Notes: generated from the sequence alone by a model not told the origin. Positions 21,691 to 35,417 are shown, counted from the first letter of the stretch. The stretch: DNA of 64,000 nucleotides from Cucumis sativus (GCF_000004075.3 NC_026660.2:14093837-14157836); one strand, 5' to 3'. Made by a program: numbers and translations.

Positions 21691-23760
21691 GAGGTTAGTT
21701 GATTGAGAAAAGTGCATGTGGGGAAGTCTTGACGCGAGGAAGGCTAGGCGTTGAAAGGTTATGCGAGAAGACCAAGGAGGTTAGCTATGCGTTTGGATAG
21801 TAAATGACATGCTCTAAGCAATTAATTAAAAGTAAATCTAGGTGTCTTAACCATGTCATCCTGCATTTTGCAGCCAAGGAGGATGTGAAGGAGTTGCTAA
21901 GGTGTAAACAAAAGCTTAAGATGTGAGTCTAATCAAGATTAAGTGTCAACTTAATTTCATGCAAGGAACTCTATAAATAGGTCAACTTCAAGAATGAATT
22001 TCTCACAACTTACTTGTTCAAAATTACTCAAATTAGTCTTAAAATTCCAGAAATTGAATTTAGTTTATGATAGAGGGTTGCTATTAAATTTGGATTCAAG
22101 AAGATTTGCGATTGGATCAAGATAAGGTGAGAAGGTCATTTTCTAGGAGAATCTAAGCAAGTTGCAATTTTAGAGGGCTATGGAACTCATTTCTTGGGAT
22201 TTTCCTTCAAAACTTTGAGGTATGAAAATTAAGTCAATTTGGAGTAACTTTGTAGAATGAAGTTTTATAAAAAAAAATTATGAATTTTAAGTTATAATTT
22301 TTCAAAGTTATGTCATTATTCTTGAAGTAAAACAGTGTTCTGGATAGTGTCTGAGAGGCTTGCATGTGTAGGTGAGATAGGCATGTGTTTTGGTTTAGAA
22401 GTTATTGTGGTCCAATTGCACACACATGAAAAGGCCATGGCACAGTCGAGTGGCAAGGCATGTGCTCAGGCTACACGCATGACCCTTTTTTAGAGGTTAG
22501 CGTGGTATGCACGGGGTGCGGAGAGCACCAATGCTTGCAAAGCACAAGATGGACGCACGAGATAGGCGAATAGCACATGTGTGGCAACCCCATTGCAAGG
22601 TTAGCACACGATATACACCCCATCTTAGTAAGGTCAGCACACGACAGGTCCCGGGCCATGCACGTGTGGCTAGATCCATTCACCATGTCAGTGGATACCG
22701 TTGGGTTATTTTCGAACTATTTTGGGTTACTTTGATATTTTTGGGAATTTTAAAGGAACTTTTGGATATTCTCATGTTTAATAAATTAATTAAAGATAAA
22801 ATATGAAGTTTTCAGAACAAGGAGGATTAGGATAAATTTTTGGCCAATGATCTGTACAAGTATTGTGAGTAACACATTGATTTTCAAGGTGATTTATTGA
22901 ACATGTTTTCAAGCTTTACACAAAATAACTTGTGAAATGATTTAGTAAACATGTTTTTAAGTTATTACTTCAAGATAAATGTTTATGAACATATGCTCAA
23001 GTTCAAGTGAATGCTTTCATGTTTTCAAATGCTTTTATCCATGCCCGAATATTTCATGAGACATATTGTATACAAGTGGTTAACTCCATACTGATGATAG
23101 GGTTGAGAAGCCTATAGTTTATGGGTCATTAGAAATAGTGTATTGTTATGCCTTAAAGGAGGAGAGTTATTTACCCATTGACTGTTCCGTCTTCGAATGA
23201 AGGGGTAAATACTACCAGTGGCTATGGACAATTGTCTTCGAAAAGCTATGCAAATATTTCAAGTTTCATGTTATGGTTGTTTATTAATAAATGTATTAAA
23301 GTTTCGGTTTTATACTAAAATGTTTATGAAAATATGTTTTATAAAACTGTTGCTCACTAAGTTTTTCGACTTACCCTTTCAAAATGTTTTTCCTCTTTCT
23401 AGATATAGGTTATGGATCTCGATATGCTAAACTTATTGCTGCCAGGCCAACTTAGTTTTTGTTATGCAAGGACATTGTTTTCATTTAAAGAAGTATTGTG
23501 ATTATTCAAATATTTATATCTTTATGTTTTGTTCATTTTTTATGATACGTTTAAAAGATTTCTTATGGGTTGCATTACAAATTTCGAAGTATGATTCAAC
23601 TGTTTATTTTAATGAAAAACTTTTGTTGTTTAAAAAGTTTTGCAAGTGTTCATGTCATGTGTCAGTTGAGGTTGTTTCGAACAACTTCGACTGACATCAC
23701 GCCTCGTCTTGATCGACCTAACAGGTGCCCAAGACGGGGTGTGGGAGTAGATTATATCAT
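21690..23760 (+). repeat. Long-LTR retrotransposon remnant
   Basis: Non-coding block with LTR-like features: a CTATAAATAGG promoter-like box near 21972, a long leader, a GC-richer CACG-rich stretch at about 22440-22690, the conserved CACTAAGTTTTTCGACTTACC stretch near 23355 and a terminal GGGGTGTGGGA near 23735. Modules B and C contain a related block (39396-40070 and 62552-63230) with the same order. No coding sequence is recognised. Exact ends were not defined. Confidence 0.5.
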
Positions 23761-24916
23761 CAATAATTGTTTAGTTGAAACAAGATGTGTTATTTTTCAA
23801 CTTTGGATCACATGCCTAAGAGTTGATAATTTCTTTGAGTGGTTAGAACAATGTAGTTGTTGTAATATGTTTGATGCACGAGATTTTAATCTCCAACCTT
23901 AAGGAGTTATTTGGGGGAGAGAAAGGAAAGGAAAATAAATGACCATTTTAGTCATTTCCACGTTTGGGGGAAGGAATAAGTTTAATCCTCTTGTTCCTTC
24001 TTAATCATTCTCCTTCCTCTCAATCCCTATCTTTCTTCCTTCCAATCCTTCTTTTCCTCCGATAAATTATTTTTCAATTACATCAAACTATTCTCATTTT
24101 CAAAATTATAAATATCTTTTCCTTAATAATTATATTTTCATTTTTCCACAACAAATATATGTATATCCACGTATACATGTAATTATCAAATTTCTAACAA
24201 AATTTCACTCTTCAATTTAATTAAATAAAGACAAAAAAATATTTAATTATATTTAAATTCAGTGACACTAAAAATCCAAATCCAATAATTAATGAAGTAT
24301 TCAACTCACAAATATTTAATTAATTTTAATTTCACAAAACCATAAATTCTAAATTAAATATCACGTGATTGTCTGTATGCTTGAACCACATGACCTGTTT
24401 TTGTTTTATTTCTTTTTTTAAAAAAATATATTTTATTTTGCATTATTCTGATGTACGATGTAATTGACATTCACTGTTTAACTGTATTTCGATTTTTTTT
24501 CTTTCGTATTTCACATCGTTTCAATGCTATTATGTTCGTCGTCATTTGTTTAAATTGATTGTCAATGATACCCAATTTCTCGTTATTGCACTTGCAACAT
24601 TAATTTTTTTAAAAATTAGATATAATTTCTTTCGCACGTAACACAACAATTAATTTATTGGCACAGAAAACTTGCATACAAAATGTTCAAAATTGACATC
24701 ATATTTACGAAAATTAATGGAACATGTTTTTTGATAAAAATTCTAAATTTTGGTAAATTAAAAATACGAATATTTGTGTATTAGATTTGCAATACGAAGT
24801 AAAAAAAAATACAACAATACAAATTTAAAATAATAATTTTTTTTTTTTGTCATAACCCTTCTCACTTTTTCCTTCACAAACAAAGATTATCATAATCCTC
24901 TCACTTATTATTTCCT
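23761..24916. other. AT-rich spacer with MITE-like motif
   Basis: No gene. The motif TTTGGGGGA-AGGAATAAG (near 23970) and GATTATCATAATCCT (near 24885) recall small non-autonomous elements with near-palindromic ends. The same GATTATCATAATCC motif reappears at about 26826. Boundaries are not resolved. Confidence 0.35.
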
Positions 24917-24921
24917 CAAAC

Positions 24922-26817
24922 TGTTGGGGTTTATGTTCTAAAACTGGTAGATTGTAAATATAATTCATTGACCGTTATTAATAAAGTGTTGTTGATTATA
25001 TTATTAGTTTTGTCTTAATAACCAAATCCAATAAACTAACACTCTAAGTTATTTGATAAGTCTTGAATAGTATGTAAAGACATACAATGATCGATATTCG
25101 AGATCAACTTAAAGGGTCTATAGTATAGAGATAAGGTTGGGTACCTTATCCTAGTAACACTATGAATAACACTTTAAATTTGATACAAACACAATGATCC
25201 AAAGCGTTCGTGTAGGTGACATTCAAGTGAGGGTATCCTATGCAATGAGTTTGCATAAGACCGAACGAAATAATAACCACTAAATGTAACTTCGTTAACT
25301 AGTTAGGTTTATATTTCATTAGGATGACCTATGTAACTTATTCTTAATTTAAGTGTATTATGAACTCATATTCGCGAGAGATTGCCCTTTGATATGTACG
25401 GGTGAGAGTGGCCAGTTTTCGACTCAATATGCTTATCATTTTGGGAACAATACCAAGTAGAGAGCTGAAAACATAATCATACAAGATGAAATTTACTCCT
25501 TCCCGACTTTTGGGTAAGTAGATGGGTGTTTCCTTAAATGGTATCTTCGAGACTTGAACAAAGAGCCCTATCCTCTCTATGGCGCGAGAGGGATTTTTGT
25601 TTATTGGTTGGACCATAAACATGTTGTTCATTAGAAGAACACTAGTATTTAAGGATTGGAGGTAATCTAGGGGTAAAATAGTAATTTGATCAAGCTGGTG
25701 TTACGAACACTCGTGAAGGACTAACTTACTATTATTCTATATACGTGGACACATAATATATCTATTATGAGAAGAGTTTAACTGTGAGTCTTTAGTGGAG
25801 TGTACACACAATTAACGAATATTGATTAATGTGGTGAATGAGTTTAGTCAATTAATCTCATATCGTTGTAGATTCTGATTTATAGATTCATTAGGTCTCC
25901 TAGCTCATAAAGGATAATGAGATTTATTTATATTGGTTGTAATTTGAAATGTTCAAATTTACTTTAAGAATTATCATAATGTATAGTGATACATTATAAT
26001 GTAAAGTTTATATTTTAATCAAACTTTATTATATAAATTTAATTTTGGATATGATTCAAAATTAATTTACGAGAGATAAAATATTTCAACATTCAAATAA
26101 ATTTAATGTGAATTAGATTCATATTAAAATTAATGGTTATGAGAAATATTTATATTTGAATATGATTCAAATATTAAGTTAAATATAAGATATTTGATTT
26201 TGCTATTAATTAATTGAAGAGAATTAATTAATAGTTTAGTTTAACTTTATTTAATTAAATTAATTTAAAACTATAGGATATTGGAGAGATGTTAATTAAA
26301 TATAATTTAAATGAAATATTAACTACATATGATTTAATTAATTATTAACTGATTAATTAATTAATTAGTTGATTTGAAATTTCTATTAATTTAATATTTT
26401 TTAAATTAATAAAATCTCATTATTCTCTTCTACTCTCAAGAAAAGAAAAGAGAGTTATAAATATGCAGAAGAAAAATAATTTTTCTAAATTAAAAAAAAA
26501 AGTCAATGCTTTTGCTCTTTGGAAAAATAGTTTTCTCTTAAAACTTTTTCCATCTCAATCTCACACACCGATCTCATATATCTTAGAGCATAGGAAGTTA
26601 TTCGATGAGTGGTGTCCCCAAATTTGGAGATTTAGTATATTTAGGGACGTCAAACTACGCAAGTTTTTCTCTTTCTAATCTATACTTTATTAATGCTTAA
26701 TAAGAAAATTAATTTTTTAATTATTTTTTGCCAATGTATTGGTATTTTGGAATTCCCAAATTAAATTGAGGAATGATTCTGTAAAATCTTCCACTGCCTA
26801 GGGCTTTTATCCATTGA
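24922..26817 (+). mobile_element. Interspersed LTR-like insertion with CAAAC target duplication
   Basis: Begins TGTTGGGGTTTATGTTC. The 5 bases before it (CAAAC, 24917-24921) are repeated at 26818-26822. The interior is AT-rich with no retroelement protein domain. The right end reads CCATTGA where an LTR would end CA, so either the end is mutated or this is another element class. A run of ATTAATTAA motifs at about 26210-26400 is low complexity. Confidence 0.45.
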
Positions 26818-26883
26818 CAAACAAGGATTATCATAATCCTTTCCTTTTCATAATCCTCATTTTTTCATAATCATTTTCCCTTT

Positions 26884-28340
26884 TGTCACACCCTAATCCG
26901 CAAAACTACCAAAACGCAGAAAGTAGTGCAGATAGTACGTGATTTAGCTTAAAACCTTGAAACTGATCTTATCTCCTAATTCAAACTCAACTCCTTTATA
27001 AACTACCATGCGGCAGAGATAAACATAACGCACATCGGAAGTTAACTTAAACTTTTATTCAACAACAAGTGTTTTGACGTGATTAAACGTTAAGACACTT
27101 ATCTTAAATCCTTTACCTTGTTTAAACGCCAAATATTTTAAATAACATTCTTTAGGCATTAAAGCTTAACGTAGTCATCATTAATAAATAAACTTAAACT
27201 TAATTAACAACAGGCGTTTCTTACATAGTATACAATTACAACACTTTGACCAAAAAATGACATTAATCAAATGCTTAAATGCCTGGTAGCTTTCTCAAGT
27301 CGCTACAAGTCCTTCAACCTTCTTCTCTACTTGGCCTAAACGTCTGATCTTGGAAGATGGAATTTTAAAACGTAAGTCTAAAAGAATTAGTGAGGTTTTA
27401 TGAAATCCTTTTCGCAATACCTTTCCATAAATCATTTTCACCATATCATATAGTTTAACACAAATCACTTTATTAATAAACACATCATTTCGCAAAACAT
27501 TACAATAAAATCAGACCAACTTGCAAATCACATCAATATACATTTTGCATAAACACTAATTAGTCACAATCATTCCTTTGGTCAAGGATCCCAAATCATT
27601 ATCTACGTTTGGTCTCGTTACCTTGCGTTTAGACTACTATATCAACAACATCCGAGAACTTACAGATTTGTCATTGTTGCTCAGGCTATCTAACACAATG
27701 TAGTCCTTTTGTACATTGGTCGACTTTACTCCTCCATGCATGCCTTTTCTACAAGGTTGCCTATAACCTTGTGTGTATATAATAGTTAGCTCATTCAAAG
27801 GAAACAACTAATGATTTGAAAACCATTTTATAATCAATATCATAGTCATCAAATCAAGCTTTAAATATTATGAAACATGTTTGAAATGATATAAATACTT
27901 TTAAGAGAAGATCATTCACTATACTTAGCCTTAGAATTGGAAATCTCCTATTCTTCTTCTTTCTCGCGGAAACAAAATGACAGCACTTCACACTTCAAAA
28001 TTTCCAAAAAATCTCCGATACTTAGTGACCAAAATCCTTTATTTATACTACTCTTTAACCTGGATTAGTTATCCTCAAATCCTCGTCCAATTTCCAACTC
28101 CTACTTAAAACTTTACATGTGTAAAATTATATTTATCTTATCCATGCTTAAATCCTTAATCTTACATGTTAACCTCGGTCAAATCAGATTTGAAATCTTC
28201 TCACCGAACCTTTCTTCTCACTTAATTTCATTTCGAATAACTTTAACAGCTCAACATAACTTTCAAAGGTCTTAATCCAATAACTCCTTTTGTGACTATC
28301 CAACATTTTCTCGCGAATATTTTTTCTCTTGTGAATGTTT
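26884..28340 (-). repeat. LTR remnant, minus orientation
   Basis: The left edge TGTCACACCCTAATCCGC is the complement of a typical ...GGGTGTGACA LTR end. The interior shares the order of motifs seen in the plus-orientation remnant at 21690-23760 when reversed. No coding domain. The right edge, near the kinesin fragment, is not defined. Confidence 0.4.
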
Positions 28341-28359
28341 ACAGAAAGACCGTACGGGG

Positions 28360-28682
28360 TTGGTTTATGGAAATTTTGAAGGTGAAGAAACCCTATCTTG
28401 CGAGATACCCATCTTGCCGATCCACCACCATTCTCTTCTTCTAGTTCTAATGGCGCTGGAATCAGGGGCAACAGACCCCTCGAAAACCCAAGTCCTCCTA
28501 AGAAAATGCTCCAACGTCATATCCCAACTCCCTTCATGGTTCCCGATTTTGAACCCTCGTCGGCTAAGTTGAAGAGCCCGCTTCCACCTAAGCCTCCCTC
28601 TTCTAACCCGCTTAAGAGGAAGCTCAATATGGAGACCTTTCTTGAGAATTCCATCCTTGGGTTGTCATATTCTGGTGCGAAG
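28360..28682 (+). pseudogene. KIN-12 (phragmoplast kinesin PAKRP1-like) first-exon fragment
   Basis: The frame from 28386 reads RNPILRDTHLADPPP, then a Ser/Pro-rich tail, then KPPSSNPLKRKLNMETF and SYSGAK, ending in GCGAAG|GTACTT, a good splice donor. This matches the N-terminal region just before the motor domain of plant KIN-12A/B, whose next exon starts the VRMRP motor strand. That motor exon is not found downstream. The expected MKHFM-like start is out of frame (MEILKVKK instead), indicating a frameshift before 28386. Recognition rests on the SSNPLKRKL...ME block. No promoter context is preserved. Confidence 0.55.
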
Positions 28683-30014
28683 GTACTTACATGGTGTGAT
28701 TGTGGGGGGTTTGATTTATTTTTGTCTTAATTATGGTGTTTGGAACTGTTTTACCTCACAGTTGCTGTTTCTCCATTCTGCATAGCATTTGCTGTTGTTT
28801 GGTCAAGACGTACTTGTAAGAAAATGGTGTGAGCCAGAATCTATTTTCAATTACATGAAAATTTTGAAGTTTAGAATATTACTGCTTAATGTAAGAAGCT
28901 AACTTCTTGTTTTAATGTTTTGTAAACAAGGGAATTGCATTGATAATTACAGTTCGTCCAATAGTTCACATACCGAATCTTAAGTTAGAATTTTTAAATC
29001 TTGGTTCTATGTTTATGTATCTGAAACATGCTGATCTTAATTGGTTAATTTGTATTAAAAGTCAAATTGACGTCTCAAAGTTAATTGGCCTATGTTTTGT
29101 CTTTTGCCCAAAAAATCATGATCTCTACTCACTGATGTGATATATAATCCCTTTTCTATAGCTTGATATTAGAAGTTAAATTACAAAAGTTAAACTATGA
29201 ACATTATATCTATCTATATGTAGGTTGAACTATCACCAAAGTTGGTCACAATGGGATAGATAACTAAAATGTTTTTAGTTTTGAGACTAAATACTCACGT
29301 TGCTTTAAATTTAGAGATGAAAAGCCATTGTAACTCATGAAAACATAAAATATAAGCATTCTCTTAAATTTCTTAAAGATAAGTTTCTTTTTCCAAACAT
29401 TTTGTGACGATTTTTTCAAACGTTATCAGCCCATCTTCATACTTCAAATTGTTATAAAAAACCTCTTCCTATATAACTAATACTTTGGAGAACCTTACAG
29501 GTATGACTAGTTGACAAATAAGAGCCTTCAGATTGGTTACTTCTTATCAGCAATGCTTGCTTATGGAACAGGTAATGAAGGAAGTAATGTGTTTCCTTGT
29601 GATGTTCATATATAGTAAAGATCAAGTAATGCGTTTACTCATGCAATCTTTTCATCAATGATGATTTAAGTGAAGAAAAATAACACTCTACATTTAATGT
29701 TATTATATTGTAGTGTTGATAGCACACACACATATATATTCTGTAATGATATATATTAGGAATGTGATCAAGGAAGCCAGCTTGTCTAGAGAAAGCAAGA
29801 GTTGGTGTTGAAGGTTAGATACTTTCTTTAAAATTAGTTTTATAGTTATTGCGAGTTTTTTTAGGATTACTCTGTGGCTAAATCTTCATTAACTTACTAT
29901 GCTGCCAATGAGAGATATTGGAAGTTAGTTCTCTTTCCCATGTTGCCTTGTTTTTATTCTAAATTTCTAATAGGACTATGAGAGTTATTCATATTTTACT
30001 ATCTGTTTTTGTAG
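28683..30014. other. Spacer, no gene recognised
   Basis: AT-rich sequence. Several splice-like AG/GT pairs occur (for example around 29500-29572 and 29758-29815), but the enclosed short pieces match no family I know. Confidence 0.35.
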
Positions 30015-30068
30015 CAACACCCATTCATGATGGCATGAGTACACCTATGCACCCATGAGTCCGTCAAG
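30015..30068 (+). pseudogene. SPT5 elongation factor C-terminal repeat exon fragment
   Basis: Between GTAG| and CAAG|GTAAAT the sequence encodes ATPIHDGMSTPMHP, then, one frame over, PMSPSR. Plant SPT5 (subunit of the DSIF transcription elongation complex) has this ATPIHDGM-TPM element and then ...MSPPR in its C-terminal repeat region. Here the intervening segment is missing and the frame is broken. The piece is short (54 bp), so the assignment relies on a distinctive motif and flanking splice sites. Confidence 0.5.
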
Positions 30069-31809
30069 GTAAATTTCACGTGTTCTAGTGCACTTGAGAT
30101 ATTAATTGAGATAATGTGGATAACATTGTAGAATGTATGTGCTGTAGAAATTCCATAAATTATTGTTATTTAAATATTTTCATTTACTTTTATGATATTG
30201 TCTTACAGTTAAACCGAGGAACATTTAAATTCAAAGATGACAATTGACAACTTTGAATAACTTTATGATAAGCTTGAAAATATTAATGCTATAGCAGATA
30301 GCTAATGAATATTTATAGTTTTTAGTTTATTTTTTGCCAGTCTGGCATTGAAAATTAAGAAATAATTCTTGAATGTATATTTGTTGCTTTGTTCTTTCTC
30401 CATAATTCTTCTCTTAGTCAATTCCTTTTGGAAAATACTTTTATGTTGATTCTTTGTATTCTGAAGATGGCAACACCTTATTGATGAAAAACATGACTAT
30501 ATGAAAATGGAAAATAGAATTTTAAGTACATTAATTATTGAAATAGTGGGATTGAGATGGATGGAATGCACATTTTTAACGCTCCTTAAGTTGCATGGTT
30601 GAATTTTGGACTAGGGAAGCTAGTATAAAGAACAGTCAAACAAGATGTGGTTTGTCATTTTTCAGAAGGCAGGCTGTCATATTTGGTACATATTAATGGT
30701 TTGTTTAGATATTGTTTGTAGAGTGATTGAAGTCATATCAAGTTGGAAGCTAAGAGATTGGGTGAAAGCTAAGCAATCGTTGAAGGTTGAAGGTTGAAGA
30801 CTGTGAAGTTCAAAGTTCAGTTAACAGCTCCTACAATGCGATCAAATCCACCTACTCAAACCCACCTTCTGTTTCTAAAGCAGAAGAGAATTGTGTTAGA
30901 CTCACCTTCTATTCCTAAAGTAGAAGAGCTTTCAATGACTTAACCAAGTGAGCGATTAAGTTTTTTATCATCCATATTGTTTCCTATCCGTACTTCTATC
31001 TAGAGAAAGAAAGCTACATAGAAAAAGTAGACTACCAAATGGGAAAAAAAAGATTAGTAAGCAGTGTTATTTTTGAAAATAGTAAACAAAAATTAACATG
31101 ATTATCAAACCAAGCCATTCGAGAACATGAAATAGAATTGGATAGCTGTCGTGCATTATGTCTACAAATGTTATGATAGTTACTATGATATGGGGTTTAT
31201 GAAAGAGAATTTCCTATGTATTTTAACAACAGATGATTCTTCATCATCAAGCAAAGTTTATAGCTTTAAAGAGTACCTAAAGGTTACAAAATATCAGCCG
31301 ATAGCTCATGATAAGCTCCAAACGAATTTTCCAGCACAAAGCCAGAGTGTATCCCCAGTGCAACGTGAAGGTTGTTAAAATCAAATCTCTTAGGTCGTAT
31401 TCAATAACTATTTAGTTTTGGTTGTTTGTTTTCATAGTTTTTTTTTTTTTTGTTGTAGGTAAAGTTTGATCTTTTGAAAAGTTCTTTAGAGAAGCATGTC
31501 AATACCTCCATCCTATGCGATTATAATCTTAGGGAAGACTTTTTGTTCCCTTTCCTTCTGTCAATGCATTTTTTCTTCTCTTTACATAAAGGAAAATTTA
31601 TTCTTTTAGTTTGAGAGCAAATATATATTATCTTGAATTTTAAGCATTTCAGCATCGTACGTTTTATCAAATAACATATGATTGGATGAATTGACTACAT
31701 TCTTTGTGATTAGTATCATTGATTTTTTTGTTATATCATTTTGTTCACAATGGTTGATGGTTGTAGTTTTCGTTAGTTGTTTTCAAAATGAGTTTATATA
31801 ATTTTTTTT
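30069..31809. other. Spacer with one unidentified exon-like stretch
   Basis: No named gene. At 31220-31375 the plus strand reads SSKVYSFKEYLKVTKYQPIA and on to SVSPVQRE before a GTTGTT donor-like site, which looks exon-like but is not a family I recognise. Confidence 0.3.
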
Positions 31810-32615
31810 TCTTTGAATCCTTGCCATTGTTGAGTAGTAACTTGGCATTTGTTTATTAAAAGGTTTTAATTAAGATTATGGTGTTCATAACTTTGTAGTC
31901 ACACTAAATAACTTAAAAGAGTTAGTTTTTGATAGTGACAAACATGATAGTAATGTGATACTGAGTGTGAGGGTAAAAAGAGCTGCTTCTGTTGTGATAA
32001 GAGACGACCCCGTGGAGCGAGTGCTCTCAGCACAAATCCTTAAAACGATTGTATGAAACTAATCCAATTGGGTTCAAGTGATGTTTGTGTTTTTGGGTAT
32101 GGTGTGTTTTGTTTTCAAGTTCGTTAGTAGACGTATTACTTAATTGAACATTTTGATACCATAGCCAGTGTAGAGACGATGAATGAAGGGTGCTATAAGA
32201 CTAGTTAAGACTTATATGTGCCTTATTTCAGTAATAAATAAAATTAAGAGAATTTTCTTTGATTTTTAGGAACAAAGATGAATAAGCAATGAAAAAGGAA
32301 TGAAGAGGTTTATCCATGCAAGCTTCAAACCAAGTCAAGATGTCAATCCTTCGAGGGGAGTCCACTGTTCCCCCTTATTTTTCTCCCTTTACTTTGATTT
32401 CAAAAGCTTTGAGGACAAAGCAAGTTTTTAAGTGGAGTGGGTAATAGCTTGCTTAGCTTGAATGTTTAGTCTAAACTTGGGGGATTTCAAATTTTGCCCA
32501 AATTAAGAAAAAATTCAAAAAAAATTTCCTTACAATAATGAGCAATATAGCTTCTTAGCTTACTTAGATCTTGCATAAAAAATATGACTATCAACCCTTG
32601 AACACTGAGTGTAGC
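31810..32615 (-). repeat. Athila/Tat-like element tail, direct copy
   Basis: Non-coding 3' region of a gypsy element lying downstream (minus strand) of the pol remnant at 32640-33397. An inverted copy of the same sequence is at 51990-52727: for example the AGCTTGCATGGATAAACC stretch near 32315 (complement) recurs at about 52285. Confidence 0.75.
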
Positions 32616-32639
32616 TGCATCATTCTTAACGCATGAGAT

Positions 32640-33397
32640 CACGTCAACTCACTTCGAGATATAGTCAACAACCAATAATATGTACACATGAGTTCCAGAC
32701 TATGGAAAGGGGCCCATGCAGTCTATCCCCACATATGAAGGGTTTAACTCTAAGATAGGTTGTTAGAGTAGTTCATCGCGATGGGTTAAATTCCCTATCC
32801 TCTGACACCTGCCACATTTTATCACAAAGTCCTTCACATCATGAAAGAGAGTTGGCCAGAAATAGCCACTCTGTAATACTTTTGCAGCAGTCTTTGGCCA
32901 CCACAATGTCCATCATAAGGTGCTTCGTGGCATTTGGCTAGTATGTCAGTTGTTTCGTACTCAGGCACACACTGCCTTATTATGGGAGTTGACTTAGTTT
33001 GTACAGAAAAGGCTCATCCTACCTATAAAAGCGACATTCATGAAATAACTTCTTCGTTGCTTGACTGTTGAAATCTTGCAGCCATTCCTTACAAACAAGA
33101 TAATTTATTGTCGACGTACCATGCTTCTTTTATTTCAACGTGGAAAAGCTGCTCATTTGGGAATCTTTCAAATCTCCTTGGCCTCGGGCTGAAGTTTATC
33201 ATTCTTAAGTCGTTATAAGTGATCATATACTTGGTTCTATGTGCCTTTGCAGTTAATTATCTCAACGTTAAATTCCTGAAATAACAAAATCTATCATATT
33301 AACTACGGTTTTGCATCTTTGTTCACCATAAGGTATCTAATCGTAGAGTGATCCGAATGCAATGTGTTTTTTGAACCAATGATGTAACTTCTGAATT
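32640..33397 (-). pseudogene. Athila/Tat-lineage gypsy RNase H and integrase fragment
   Basis: The minus strand gives the RNase H C-terminal motif YIIGSKNTLHSDHSTIRYLM with KDAKP at 33303, the CHEAPYDGHCGG and CGRC zinc-finger residues, and the integrase core strand GIDCMGPFP with YILLVVDYISK. This wording (VDYVSKWVEA type) is typical of the Athila/Tat group. Multiple frameshifts and stops. The upstream part is hidden by the N gap and the integrase is cut after the first core strands. Confidence 0.7.
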
Positions 33398-33897
33398 NNN
33401 NNNNNNNNNNNNNNNNNNNNNNNNNNNNNNNNNNNNNNNNNNNNNNNNNNNNNNNNNNNNNNNNNNNNNNNNNNNNNNNNNNNNNNNNNNNNNNNNNNNN
33501 NNNNNNNNNNNNNNNNNNNNNNNNNNNNNNNNNNNNNNNNNNNNNNNNNNNNNNNNNNNNNNNNNNNNNNNNNNNNNNNNNNNNNNNNNNNNNNNNNNNN
33601 NNNNNNNNNNNNNNNNNNNNNNNNNNNNNNNNNNNNNNNNNNNNNNNNNNNNNNNNNNNNNNNNNNNNNNNNNNNNNNNNNNNNNNNNNNNNNNNNNNNN
33701 NNNNNNNNNNNNNNNNNNNNNNNNNNNNNNNNNNNNNNNNNNNNNNNNNNNNNNNNNNNNNNNNNNNNNNNNNNNNNNNNNNNNNNNNNNNNNNNNNNNN
33801 NNNNNNNNNNNNNNNNNNNNNNNNNNNNNNNNNNNNNNNNNNNNNNNNNNNNNNNNNNNNNNNNNNNNNNNNNNNNNNNNNNNNNNNNNNNNNNNNN
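33398..33897. other. Assembly gap of 500 N
   Basis: Exactly 500 N, a conventional placeholder, so the true length is unknown. It lies exactly where the B/C duplication begins, so B's 5' boundary and any counterpart of the PMEI fragment at 55155-55338 are hidden. Confidence 0.98.
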
Positions 33898-35410
33898 TGG
33901 GATGGCGATTGGAATTGATTACTTTGGTTAAAATTTAAGATTAGATTAAAAAAATCAATTAATAGATAATTCCATCCAATCAAAATAACTAAATAAAAGA
34001 CGAGATTTGAAAATATAATATCCTAATAGACACTAATAGACTTATATTAATAGATAATTTCCTGCCGATGAAAAATTACTAAAGTTGTACTATATTTTAT
34101 AAATATTTCAAAACATTACATAAACACTAATTAAAGTTGGGTTTAGTAGCAAAAGGTTACAAATTTATTGACACCTTTTAGGAAAAAAAATACCTTGACA
34201 TGATGTAAACTAAATTTGTAATCAGCATTGAAATCTTTACTATATAAATGGGCTCGTGGAGAAAAAATTATATACATCTATTTTATTCTTAAATTGTCGA
34301 AAAAAAATTATATTACCTTTTGTGATCTAACGTAGTTGTGACTTTTATAGTGTAAGTGTCCATTTTAATGTTTGGAAAGATGATTTTTCCAATTTTTTAG
34401 TTTACAAAATAAAGTTCTATATTTCATAAAATAAAACCTTATGTTGAATATATGTAACTAATGTTGATAGGATGTGATTGGTTGATCTTCAAGATACGAT
34501 GCATTCTGTTTAGAGTGGAGATGGTTGCACACACATCAAATTGGTGCATTGATTCCTCCAAATTTACATGTGAAATGTAAATGTAAAAGAAAAACAAAAC
34601 AAACTCTTGCAGTTACACATTAGGAAAAAAAACGTCACGAAATTCCAAAGTTCAAAAGAAAACAAACATACACAGGGATTTAATTGATTCAAAGTAGTAA
34701 CAAATGGTGAAAAAATGCATAATTTGTTGTGATTTCACATTAACATGTTAGAATAAAAAATTATCGTATTCTATATATTACAATATTGGATCAAATATTA
34801 ATACATTAATTTAATTATTTAATTACTACATCAATGAATTTCTTTTTCTTTTTTAAATAATAATTTTACCATTAATATTATATAATATTTGTTTATTATA
34901 TGCTAAAGCATATTTAAAAATTAAATAGAATTAAGAGATTTCACGTGAATTTATGCACATGTTTCAACTGAAAAGATGGAAACAATAGTCACAAATTATT
35001 TTTTCCTAAAACAAAACATTCGTAACCAAATCTAAATATGCACTTTCATAACTAAGGACCAAAACTCATATTACGTAGAATTGAGCATGGTTTAAATGAA
35101 ATTATTAACAAAATACTTACACTTTAAACCAGGTTTTTTGGCAACATACATAGTGAGAAAATTCCAAATTTACCCTCTTACTTGTATCTTTTCAATAAAA
35201 AGTGCATCTTAGTTGTAATTATGTCAAAATAAAAATAAAAAAATAACTCGTCAGTTAACGTGGTTATTCATTAATTGATTTGGGTGAACTTTCTGAAGAT
35301 AAAAATAACAAAAACAAACAAACAAAAGACTAGAACATGTTATTTAATTATGTAATTACAACTTCCCTTTCTCCTCCGTGAGAAAAAAAACCATTTCTCT
35401 AAATTTCATC

Positions 35411-35417
35411 TATATAT
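35411..35417 (+). promoter_or_regulatory. TATA box of PMEI copy B
   Basis: TATATAT 71 bases upstream of the ATG, as in the other copies. Confidence 0.5.

Noticed and set aside
33303..33983. 226-residue frame on the minus strand
   Set aside because: Made of 500 N in the middle; only the 33303-33397 end (RNase H motif) is real.
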